Shown piece after piece: positions 36,296 through 46,141 of a stretch of 64,000 bases of DNA. The translations under genes and the position numbers were made by a program. This DNA comes from Cylindrodendrum hubeiense (Eukaryota; Ascomycota; Sordariomycetes; Hypocreales; Nectriaceae): positions 1 to 64,000 of the forward strand of contig JAANBB010000209.1 in NCBI GenBank assembly GCA_014621425.1, written 5' to 3'. Positions within the stretch are counted from its first letter, which is position 1. Every line of letters starts with the position of its first letter. The notes beneath the pieces are model-generated. The model was not told the origin of the DNA, made no database searches, and was given only the letters and a program-made list of their open reading frames with translations.

Positions 36296-36788
36296 TTAAC
36301 ACGCGCCACCAACATCGTCAGGGTTAGCAAAGCAGGTTCCAACGCCATCGGAGCACTGGAACCCATTCCGCGCAGCGTCCTTGCAGGCCGTCTCCCACTG
36401 GTCACCAGCGATACGATCTGTATCCACTGCCTTAACACACTGCGGTATTGGTTAGCTATGGCCACTGTTATCAAGAGGATTACTTACTCGGCCAGATGCG
36501 CTGTCATAGGTAACGCCACCCCACTGAAAATTGTTAGCTACAGCAAGGAGTAATGTCGAGCATAATCACATACCTGATACCCAGCATCATTGTAAGTAGT
36601 GCAGGCTAGTGTGGTAATGCGCCAGTTGTAGGCGTCGCCATTATTGCAAGCGCAGTTTTCGTGAAGGTCGGCTACACTACGGGACTGTCAGCGAAAGGTC
36701 TTAAAGAAACATGTAGTGAAGCAGTGACTCACGCCAAAGAGAAGAAGAGAAATGCGGCAGCAACGGCCTTGGGAGCAGAGAAATGCAT
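36296..36788 (-). CDS. Small secreted eight-cysteine protein
   Basis: Four small exons: 36788-36733, 36676-36574, 36523-36488 and 36439-36296, giving 112 residues. Exon 3 is only 36 nt. Introns are 48-57 nt with clean GTGAGT, GTATGT and GTAAGT donors and CTAAC branch sites. The first exon is a signal peptide, M-H-F-S-A-P-K-A-V-A followed by a hydrophobic run. The mature part starts D-L-H-E-N-C-A-C-N-N-G-D and has eight cysteines, the last being the final residue, so four disulfides are possible. It contains Y-N-W-R, W-G-G-V-T-Y-D and D-D-V-G-G-A-C. The pattern resembles small secreted proteins of plant- and insect-associated Hypocreales, but I cannot name a characterised family. It is a candidate apoplastic effector or antimicrobial peptide. 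A TATA-like element lies about 145 nt upstream. The gene is invisible to single-frame searches because no exon exceeds 150 nt. Confidence 0.75.
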
Positions 36789-37996
36789 GGTGTTGGATAA
36801 TGAGGGTATGGTGAAGTATGTAAAACAACGATGGAAATTAGTTGTGGTAGCGGTTTGTAAAAGAAGGTGGGAGTGATGCAAGATGTTGGTTGGTTGAAGG
36901 GTGTCTGTTAACTGAAGTGCAAAATATGTTGACTTATATAAAAGTTCAACGGGAGTTGGCTATTTTCATCCCCCCCAAGGCCGGGCGAAAACTGCTCTCT
37001 GTTCTCATACTCGGACTTGGCACTCCCCAGTTCATCGTGTTGCGAAACGAACCCATGAACCGGCCTCGCCGCGCTCTCGGTCAGCTGCTTAGGATAATTA
37101 TGCAGGGGGGCGGATGCCACACTGAATTAGAGTTTTCGTCTGGCCTGATCGATCGATGCCGAATCGCGACGGATATCAATTATCCGTAAGGTCGACTTCC
37201 GAGAAGAAGGTTGTCAAACACGACAGACCGAAACTGGTATTAGTCTCCGCGTATGGTGGTCACCAAATGGCGGGGATTGGCTCTCGCGTGCTAAATGCGG
37301 GGTGGACGAACAAGGTCTATGCTTCATCCCCACCCAGTCGAGTTCACGATTGCGGTGGCTGTCTCCGTTAATGCACGTTGTCTGAAACGGGAATCCATGA
37401 GCCAAGCTGTGTGCCCCATAACTTTTGGCTGTGTACCCTAAAACAAAGCATGAATTCTGGTGGAGAGTTAATCTCCCTCTAAAGGGATGCTTGTCCACAC
37501 GAAACGCGGATCGGCTGAGTATACATGGGGATGCATAAATCCCGTGTTCACTATCTCGAAAGCAACACTCTATTCTAGGAACACGATTAAATGTTGCCGT
37601 GTTACGTCAATTGAATTTATTAAGGCTTGCCAAGCAATATCTCAAACTAGCTCCTTCCATTTTCGTCCGATTTCCGGTCTAGTTATCGCCCATCTGATCA
37701 TCTCCAACGGGTGCACGTGGGGTGGCATCCGGTCTCTCCGCGTCTCAAACACGGTAGACCCTGATGGCAAATTCAAGGATGTCAGATGGCGAGATAGCTT
37801 GAGGAAAAAGAAAGATCTATGACATTTCATATCTTTATTAAAGGCCCTCCGTAACGCCCACAATAACCTCAGAACCATCACACAACCTTCATCAACTCAA
37901 CTCCAGCCACAAAACCCTTAGGCTTCCAACCACACTCATTTGCAACTTCATTCTTTTGAGCCCAAACCTCCAAGTCTTCAATTTCAATCATTCAGA
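36789..37996. other. Divergent intergenic region between two secreted-protein genes
   Basis: It lies between the eight-cysteine gene (minus) and the 235-residue secreted protein (plus). It should hold both promoters, so coordinated control is possible. The 120 nt before the plus-strand start are CA/CT-rich. Confidence 0.5.
36933..36940 (-). promoter_or_regulatory. TATA-like element of the eight-cysteine gene
   Basis: TATATAAG on the minus strand lies 145 nt upstream of the start at 36788. Confidence 0.4.
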
Positions 37997-38704
37997 ATGC
38001 TTTTCCTCACTGCCATTGCCGTTCTCGGCCTCGTTTCCACTTCCACCGCCGCTCCCGCCCCAGCTGTCCTTGCAGCTGATGATATCATCGTCCTCAAGAC
38101 CGATGGATCCTCCGAAGTCATGAAGCTTGCGGACTTCCAAGCTCTCGAGTCCAAGTCGTCAGCACCTGCAGGCTTTGGTGTTCGGGACCTCTCGGACACC
38201 ACACTTGTTCGTCGCGCTTGCGACTCGAGCAGCTCTGAGATTCAGGTCACATCTGATGAAGAATTTCTCAACTGGGATATCGCAATCTCCCCAGTCGTCA
38301 GCAGTGCTGGTGGCACTGGCACCGTTTCTGTTGCCTCTGGCTACACCATCTCAAACGCTGTCTCTGTCAGCGAATCAGCCAGCCTTACCATTGTCAAGGA
38401 TCTCCTTTCAGCTTCTCTTACCGTTTCTTACACAGAGACTTGGACCACTTCTCAAACCCAAACTCTGACATTCACGGTTCCCGATGGTCAGCACGGTGTT
38501 ATTGTCAGCGAGCCCTACGTCCGCCGCGTGCAGGGTTTCATGCTTGAGGGCTGCAGCGACAACTGGGAGAAGACCAGCTTTATGTCAGATAGTTACTCAA
38601 GCCAGAGCTACGGAGACATGTCCTGGGTCAAGGGAGTTATTCGTCTCTGTAGCAGCGAGACTTACCCAATCCCCTACTGTGTTGGTACTGGCGAGCATGC
38701 TTAA
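37997..38704 (+). CDS. Secreted effector-like protein (celp0028-like)
   Basis: A single exon encodes 235 residues. An upstream in-frame ATG at 37940 would add a hydrophilic stretch before the signal peptide, so the ATG at 37997 (M-L-F-L-T-A-I-A-V-L) was chosen. The signal peptide ends after T-A-A. A pro-region ends at a probable Kex2 site, V-R-R, near residue 72. The mature domain starts A-C-D-S and is rich in Ser, Thr and Val with a beta-strand pattern: F-L-N-W-D-I-A-I-S-P-V-V, then S-Y-T-E-T-W-T-T-S and Y-V-R-R-V-Q-G. It resembles fungal proteins labelled celp0028 effector-like, which are widespread in Fusarium and Colletotrichum; this is from memory of the pattern. Four cysteines follow the processing site. 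Function is unknown; an extracellular beta-sandwich protein is the structural inference. Confidence 0.82.
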   Translation: MLFLTAIAVLGLVSTSTAAPAPAVLAADDIIVLKTDGSSEVMKLADFQALESKSSAPAGFGVRDLSDTTLVRRACDSSSSEIQVTSDEEFLNWDIAISPVVSSAGGTGTVSVASGYTISNAVSVSESASLTIVKDLLSASLTVSYTETWTTSQTQTLTFTVPDGQHGVIVSEPYVRRVQGFMLEGCSDNWEKTSFMSDSYSSQSYGDMSWVKGVIRLCSSETYPIPYCVGTGEHA

Positions 38705-39813
38705 GCTCAAACTTGTTGGGTTAAGAATATTGTTTAGGGCAGGTGAATCATACAATTAGAGACGGATAGACGAGGAATAGAAAGAGCTATACGGTAATAT
38801 ATATCTGTATATATTAGTAGAGATAGATAGTTAAATTTGTTTGCACCACCACATTGCTGACTCACATTGCTCAAACATACCACTGATTTTTCTCCTTTGA
38901 CATCCTTGACGTCTAGCATCTATCTCAGGACTTGTGTTTGATATCCTATGAGAAGTCTGTGGGTTGTCAATGAGACGGGGATAACCCGAAACCCCTGCGC
39001 CCTACCCGCCTCGGTTCTATGCCCCTGCCTTGCGCCGAGTCTTGAGGTCCAGGGTAAATTGAGAAACCTTTGATGTACTATGCTTCTATACCTGTAGTAC
39101 CCATATCCTTCAACGAGATTAGGCATAAGAAAGCGCTTATCGAGAGCAGCTGTTTCAAGATCACCTAAAGCTAGTATTTAATTCTTCTTAATTAGGCCAT
39201 TACCTTCAAGCTTTCATAACTCTAAATTAGACGACTCGTAATTACGCATTTTTTTTCTACTACCAACAAAGTACGAACTGAACCGAAAGTATGCATTAAG
39301 CTTTCTGCCAGCGACTTAGGAACGCGGGCGTTCTGTGTTGAGCAGGACCAGTGGAAACTACAGCGATCTCTAGACCAACACTCTTTGCGCATGTGGCGGC
39401 CACGAGACGTTTCGCCAGGGAGAGCCAGGTTTGCCAGTATTTTACATTGAACGAAAGGGAGCAGCCAAGCTACGATTACTAACGGAAACATATCTGGTGA
39501 AAGTTTGAAGCCAGGGTTTTGGTGCCGTGGGCCTTCCACTATCCGAGATAAGAAATAGCGTGCAAGCGACTGACTCGGCGTTATGTTCGGGAATCTCCGC
39601 TTTTCTAAGCCTGGATGGTGCCCCAAGCCGACACCGGGCCCTGTCGTCCGATTCATCCGATCCTTGCATTCCTACCAACTGCCCGCTACGTTTAATTCTT
39701 GTCTGACCGCGACTCTACCTCGCAGTTTGCGACAACCATCGAGACTATACGTTTAGGAGAGTCTCACAAAGGACCATTTCAGGAACGAACGGCCATCCTA
39801 TCCGATATCGGCC
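38705..39813. other. Intergenic region
   Basis: It holds the 3' side of the secreted protein and the upstream region of the C2H2 regulator. An AT-rich run with ATATAT units lies at about 38795-38830. No gene was recognised. Confidence 0.5.
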
Positions 39814-41710
39814 ATGCTTCCCTGGCAAGCAAGGACTTCAGGGGCACCAGCTGCGCAAGGCGTACCGCCGAGCCTGCAGGGCGCAGAAGCCCGCGGAACG
39901 CCGGGAGAAGACTTGGAGCAAGACAAGGGTAGTGAGTTAGTCCCAAACTTGCGTCGTCTCTCAATGAACCGGCTCTAATTCGCCTTATCCAGTCACAAAC
40001 GACGCAGAACTAGATTTTACCCAGCTAGAGCTTGCCCTCGCATCAAGCTACGCCGGCAGTCAACAAACCCCGGGTCTATTTTCTATAGAGCCACAAGATG
40101 ACTGGAGATCTCCCAACGAAGGTAACTCGCCTCTTGAACATGGCTCAGCATTCTTGGGCCAAGAAATGATGTTCTTCGACCCCACTTTGAGTGCCGACTA
40201 CCCAGGTCCGATCGTGGACAACCCTTCACAACCAGGACTATCTGATCAACTACCTGGGGAAAACTATGGCGACTCATGGCTCAGAGGCTTCTCTTCAAGC
40301 TTCTCGCCAGACATCGAGGGTCCAGCACATCAGGCTCAGCAAGCCCAGCAAGCCGAATTTCAGCCCTCTAGCTACACCCCGCCCCTCATGAACAACACCT
40401 ATCCAGGTCTTCCGCGACGAAGGAGTCGATATCTTCGGTCGCCTGGGCAAACATCCCGGCCTATTTCTATCCCCCAGTCGAGCACAGAAAGCTCCTTAGA
40501 CCCCATGCAGAGATGGCAAGACTCCCCTCCAGAGACTGAAGCAGCATCGTTGAGTGCCATCGCCGGCGCATTGAGACATGCTCTGCCGCGCCCCAACTCG
40601 TCGGAGAGCCTGCGAAGCCGAGGCCCTGGGAGCCGAGGTTCCCGAGCAGCCTCAACGACGAGCTTCAACAGCGAGAACACAAGTCGGTCCTCAAGATCAG
40701 CGGTTTCAGTTCTCTCATCGACCTCTAAGGACCTTTTGCCTCGCCCGCTGAGCTCTCGAGGTGTTGCGAAGAAGAAACGCGGCAAAAAGACTGCCCAGCC
40801 GCGTCGAGCCTTCCAATGCACCTTCTGCTGTGACTCGTTCAAGAGCAAATACGATTGGTCGCGTCACGAGAAGTCTCTCCATCTTAGTGTCGATGGGTGG
40901 GTGTGCACGCCTCATGGCGGGGCGGTGGTGTCATCCGATACAGGCACAACTCATTGTGCATACTGCAATTTGTCTGAGCCAACTCCTGAACATCTCAAAA
41001 CTCACAATCACAACACATGCCAAACAAACGGTTCACCGCACATATTTAACCGGAAAGACCATCTTGTTCAACATCTCAGGCTTGCTCACCAGTTGGAGAC
41101 CATACCAGCCATCGACTCTTGGAAGGTTCAAGCCCCACCATTAGTATCTCGCTGTGGCATCTGCAATACTATGTTAGATACCTGGCAAGGTCGAGTGGAT
41201 CACCTTGCGCAGCATTTTCGGGAAGGGAAGAGTATGGATGACTGGCGAGGAGACCATTGTTTTGAGCCGTCCATCGCCGCTCTAGTCACAAATGCGCTAC
41301 CTCCGTACCTTATTGGCCAGGAGTCAAGGAGCATCGTGCCATTCTCTGCGACAGACTCCGGCACGAAGGACCACTTGTTACAGATCCGAAAATCACAACA
41401 CGATGATTGGATTGCTGGTCAGGCAGAGGCCGAAATGGACGAGGAGCCATCAGCGTCGCTGCCGGCCCTCATGGATAATGATCCAACGTCGACCTTCGTC
41501 AACGTGCTCACGTTAGGGCTGGGTCGTTATGCTCGGCAACAAATGAAACTCGGCATCATTCCCACCGACGAGATGTTTCAGAGTGAGTCAAGGCGGTTAT
41601 TATATCGGACGGAAGATGCGTTTGATCAAACCATTGCGGACAACAGCGAATGGCTTTCTTCCTTCCGAACGCAGCACATGGGCGGGAGCACAAATGACAA
41701 GGGTCAATAA
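39814..41710 (+). CDS. C2H2-type zinc finger regulator
   Basis: Two exons: 39814-39928 and 39993-41710, giving 610 residues with phases that close (D-K-V-T-N-D across the junction). The first 300 residues are disordered: Gln-, Ser- and Pro-rich with a long Ser/Arg stretch, ending in a basic run K-K-K-R-G-K-K that looks like a nuclear localisation signal. A C2H2 finger at about 314-337 reads C-T-F-C then H-E-K-S-L-H. Further finger-like segments follow: C-A-Y-C with H-L-K-T-H, an N-R-K-D-H-L-V-Q-H-L finger, and C-G-I-C with H-L-A-Q-H. The architecture is common among uncharacterised fungal C2H2 regulators. It is a nuclear DNA-binding protein by inference. The start of exon 1 is less certain than the rest, since additional upstream exons cannot be excluded. 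Confidence 0.8.
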
Positions 41711-42434
41711 TGATGTTGCCAAGATGGCAGGGTATATATGCCCCTCACAAAGAAAATATCTGAAAAAGGAGCTTTGATAACCGTTTTTCTCCTACTCAAA
41801 CCTCATTATTTGACGTACAATATAACTTACAAACCCAAGGTCAAGGTCACTCATTGACTTTGACAATGGAAATAGAAAAATTGCAGCCTCACGAGTTCTG
41901 TCTTCCGTGATACAAAATACTTGCTGCGTAAAAGGCAAGAGAAAATGTGCCCGAGAAAACTTGGATCCTCATTATCAAATCTGGAGGTCTTATGGAATGA
42001 CATATCCCCGACGAGTACCTCAGATCGGAGGAAACTCTCCCATAAGCCATCGATCCTTGGCAACAAGGCCAATTGTCAAACTATCAGCTAAGTTCCCAAC
42101 TTTACCAACATAATATTCACAGCAGCGAATGGCAGTTAGAATGGGAATTGCTAGCTAAGATCTGGTCCATATCGCTCGTTAATGCAAGCACGAATACTGG
42201 TCCACGTGAGGGCCACGCTACTGTTGCAAACTCATAATATTTAGCTGGAATAATAAGACGGTAAAATGTATACAGTATACTAAGTAAGAATATCATCAGT
42301 GCATATATTTCAGACATGTATGACATCTTGAACTAGAATTATGGAACAGGATAGGTTTAATACTCAATTATAGATTCAATTCAGTCGCAAGTGAAAATAC
42401 TCGAAACATCGCCCATCCTCAGTTGTTTAACACT
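41711..42434. other. Convergent intergenic region
   Basis: It lies between the C2H2 regulator stop and the deaminase-like gene stop. It is AT-rich with no features recognised. Confidence 0.5.
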
Positions 42435-44132
42435 CTAGTCCGAATCACTAGCTTCCCTAAGACTAATATCCACGCCTCCATCTTGATCATCGCTCTCCCC
42501 AGCACTGTCGCCACCCTCCTCTATTATTCTTAAAATCGCTCTAGGTACTCTGCTCTCAATACTCATTCTAGATACAGCAGATCCAACATCACTCATAGTG
42601 GAATATCCCAAACTGAGAGCAAAGTACCCAGGTAACGCTGACGATGTTTGGGAATCATGTCGCCTTCCCTGGGGAACTTTCTCTCTGAGAGTCCTCAGCG
42701 CATCGCGTCGAACAAGTTCTGTAATTTCTCCGAGGATCTTATTTAACATATGAATCACCGAAGGCCCCTGTTCTGTAAAAACATCGGGAAGTCGCCAATT
42801 AGGGTACAGATTCAGGTGAGGTGGTCGAGTTAGAATTTGATCTGGGTGAGCATTGAAGTAGTAAGAACAAAGACGACAGGTCGGTTTGCTACAGCCAATG
42901 TACTTCCAATCATTCCAAAACTGATGGGGTTGTGTTATGCCCTGCTCTAAAAGCCAGTTGTGGAGGTTCACTTCGGTGTGTACATATGGCTTGAAGGTCT
43001 TCTTCTTGATTTGGCCTTGAATCCACTTGTCGAGGTTGAACTTTTGCAATGATTCGGCTTGTAACATGTACACTTCGAAGTCTTCCTCTTCCTCTTCCGA
43101 AATCATGGAACGAATTATATCCTTGGCGGTCAGGAACTTTTTCTTGAGAGGATTTTCCATGGGATTGCTGGAGGAAATCCACGTAACTTGAAAGTCTCTG
43201 AAAAGGTCGGGCCATCGTATTGATGAAGCGAGTATAGTCTCGGCGGCCCGACGATATGAATGCAATCGGCCGAGGTAGTGACGCAGGTCACACCAAATCT
43301 CCGATTTTGTCATCTCTCCATCATTGGCCTTCGTCATTATTGCCTGGTTCATTGTGGGGTCTTCTTTGGTGGCATGGATGGCTCTCAGTAAGCTTTCACA
43401 GTCGCTGAGGACTATAAATCAGTTAATAGAGTACTCAGCCCTGACAGAAGCCACTATGATGCATACACTTGTCTTTGGCAGATTCAGATGAAACGACATC
43501 TCTGAGGAAAGATGCCCTGCCTTTCAAGTACCGGAGATGGTCCTCAAGAGCGAAACCTATGAGCAGCTTAGTTCAAGTTTGCGAGCTCCAGAAGCCATTC
43601 TCTTGAGGCCACCCACTCTCCTCAGAACTCTTCCTTTTGCAATCTTCAATGCATTTATCAAGCGATTTGTTAAGGTTGTCAAGATATTCCCCAATTCGAT
43701 CGAGGTTGAAAAACAGGATGCGCCAGAGGACTTGTTTTTTCAATGCTAGACGGGCAAGACCAGCCGGGTTTGTACCCACAAGTTCGAGAAGCGAAGAGAC
43801 GAATATTTTAGCTTCCTCAAGCTCATTATCATCTCTCTGATTCGATCCAAAAACATAATCAGGGCCGGTGTCACCTTTGAGAACGACGAAGCTTGTGATG
43901 GTAGGACCCCTTCGTCTGCTATCACAAACCTGGCTCAACTTATTCACGAAACACTGGAATGCTTGGGATTGTGTAAGAAGAGAATCATCCTCGATGATCA
44001 AAGAAGAGTCAAAACCAGATTCATCTTCCCTGCAGGCATTTTTCAGGGCAGACTCGAATGTGGTGAACTTATAAAATCTTCTCTGTAGGGCCTTGTTCAG
44101 TGGAAGAGGCTTTTCGATGGAGAACGCAGACA
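42435..44132 (-). CDS. OTT_1508-like deaminase-fold protein (5' end unresolved)
   Basis: Three exons are well supported: 44132-43617, 43556-43469 and 43404-42435, about 524 codons with closing phases. The C-terminal third has Y-V-H-T-E-V-N-L-H and, 30-odd residues later, S-K-P-T-C-R-L-C. This is the H-x-E plus C-x2-C zinc-site pattern of the cytidine-deaminase superfamily, in the form seen in the fungal OTT_1508-like family (PF14441). These proteins occur in many fungi in multiple copies; substrates are unknown, and nucleic acid or nucleotide deamination is only inferred. The first exon opens directly after a good acceptor (branch ATACTAAC) and contains no ATG, so an upstream exon must supply the start. 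I could not find an in-phase ATG exon within 250 nt. Either that exon is farther away or this copy is damaged. The tail is acidic and Ser-rich. Confidence 0.72.
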
Positions 44133-45123
44133 CTTTTGACAAGGTAAGTTAGTATATGGAGTAGTATAATATCATTATGGCTGAAAGATGAAGGCTGTTA
44201 AACCTACTGACGGATGAATCGGTGTCGGTTATTGCGCTCTTTGATTGTGTGTTACGCTTTGAGAAATCGCTTGAGTGAATGGTCCATCATTTATACCTGA
44301 GGAGCTCACTAGATCTTTTGACTGTGCCAATTTACTGTCATCAGATAAGGCAGGATGCGGCCAATACCACAACAGCTCACATGAGCACATGTGTTGTTCG
44401 ATGCCGAACGAATGTGTATCATGGTCAGAGATTCTGCCCCGTATCTCACGCCGAATGCAAGTGAGAAATACAGCCGTAATTATGGCGTCACATTTAATGT
44501 GGGAGGGAACCACTTTGGATGAATCATGTTCGGCAAGAGGCAGACCTGAGCTCTAGAGCCTTATGCATGGCGCTCGGTGAGCCAGCCTAACAAGGCGCCC
44601 AGGTCTGAATGCAGCAATCGACAGATGTCGCGATGAGTTTTTGGAATGATATAGAAGGTATTTATTCCAATTGATTGGTTTATTACTGTCAAAATAGTGT
44701 GGCTCGGGCTGAATGTAACCGTCCGCGCACCTTGGGTGCCATCTTGAACACCCAATAACCCCGTGAGAATGTGGATGGCCTCCCACATATCGCTTGGAGG
44801 CCGACCACTTTGACACGTCACCATTTATTCAGCCTAGTGAATTCGGGTCACGTACATTTGGTTTCCACGAACATAAAGTCTCCATTCAACCCCATTACAG
44901 TGGCATGTAACTCTTTTTGACAAGGAGTAGCAGAGTCTAATATGGCAATGTTTCTACAAGATTTCTAGCCGAGCTCAACGACAGCCTCCTAGTCAGCCAT
45001 ACTTTCAAATCAAATCATCGAATTTCTTTGATTTTGATACATCTTGGTAAGATTTTTCTCGTTTTTAGCAATTAGTCCAGTAGCTGACGTCTTGTTGCCT
45101 CTGAAGAATTTGAACGATCAACC
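44133..45123. other. Divergent intergenic region
   Basis: It must contain the missing 5' exon of the deaminase-like gene and the promoter of the three-finger C2H2 gene. ATCAGATAA at 44340-44348 matches the GATA-type consensus. Confidence 0.45.
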
Positions 45124-46009
45124 ATGTCGAGCGAAAGACGCCGCGCTTTCAAATATGGTGCACAGAACCCCACGATTCATGGCCCTGAATATGAAGAGAA
45201 TATCCAGCAAAACAACAACTACATGGCCATGCCTTCCGATTGGCCTGAGACACTGGATCCTCGATTGTTGAGCCAGGGTTCATCATCAACGGCAGAACAT
45301 CATTCGACCTCAACGTCTCATCAAGCCGAGAATCCGCATTCGGGGGCATAGACTCCGAATGTTCAGCAGTTGAGCGGCGGAGGTGATTTTTCCTCTTATC
45401 CTCAGCAGCAGATGGATTATTCGTCTTATGACACGGGTGAGGTCGATCCTGATGCCAGTTATGAAGCTTACGACGAAGCTGGCCCCAGCTCTTCAGGGTT
45501 TGTGGATGCCTCTCAAGCTGAACATCGTCAAGGAGAATCCTCAAAGTCGAGTTCAAAGTCCAAGTCCAAGTCCAAGTCAAAATCTAAGACAAAATCTGGA
45601 TCATCTTCCTCGCGCTGCGAATACTGCGGTGAAGAGTTCCGGAGGGACACTGAGCGCAAGTTAGTCCTACTCCTATCTGCCGTATCTGTCTCACAGTTAC
45701 CTTCTATGCTGCAAGCAGCACTAACAGCTAGATATCATTAGTAAACATATCCGAGAGAAGCACAACCCTCAAATTCCCTGCCCGCTCGGGTGCCCGAATC
45801 GATTCAGTTATAACAAAGATATGTTTCGCCACATCCGAGTTATGCATCTAGCTTATGCTGCCGACCCAGAGAATCACATTCCACCTGAGGGAGGGGATTG
45901 CCCATACCCCGACTGCGATAATTCTTTTACCAGGAGGGACAATCTCAATCGACACATTAAAGAACAACATACTAAGGAGAAGAAGAGGCACAGATCGTCT
46001 AAGTCTTGA
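45124..46009 (+). pseudogene. Three-finger C2H2 gene with an in-frame stop
   Basis: Exons 45124-45659 and 45742-46009 form a 268-codon frame interrupted once, by TAG at 45349-45351. Before the stop the sequence is Asn/Gln/Ser-rich and starts M-S-S-E-R-R-R. After it the same frame continues with a Gln/Tyr-rich segment, a Ser-Lys repeat of about seven S-K units, then three fingers: C-E-Y-C...H-I-R-E-K-H, C-P-L-G-C...H-I-R-V-M-H (C-x4-C type) and C-P-Y-P-D-C...H-I-K-E-Q-H. The intron lies inside finger 1 and joins in phase. No convincing GT-AG intron spans the stop. Translation could instead begin at the ATG at 45412 and give a shorter protein with all three fingers, so the gene may still work. 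It is otherwise a nuclear DNA-binding protein with unknown targets. Confidence 0.6.
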
Positions 46010-46141
46010 TTCACGTGGCCACACGCAGGACAGGCACAATTTGGAATCCGCTGAGCGAGAAATTGTTCAGCACCGAGCTAGTTACAGCAACTTGATTTGT
46101 CAATTCAACCCCTAACCCCTTTATCAAACATGACTCTCCAT

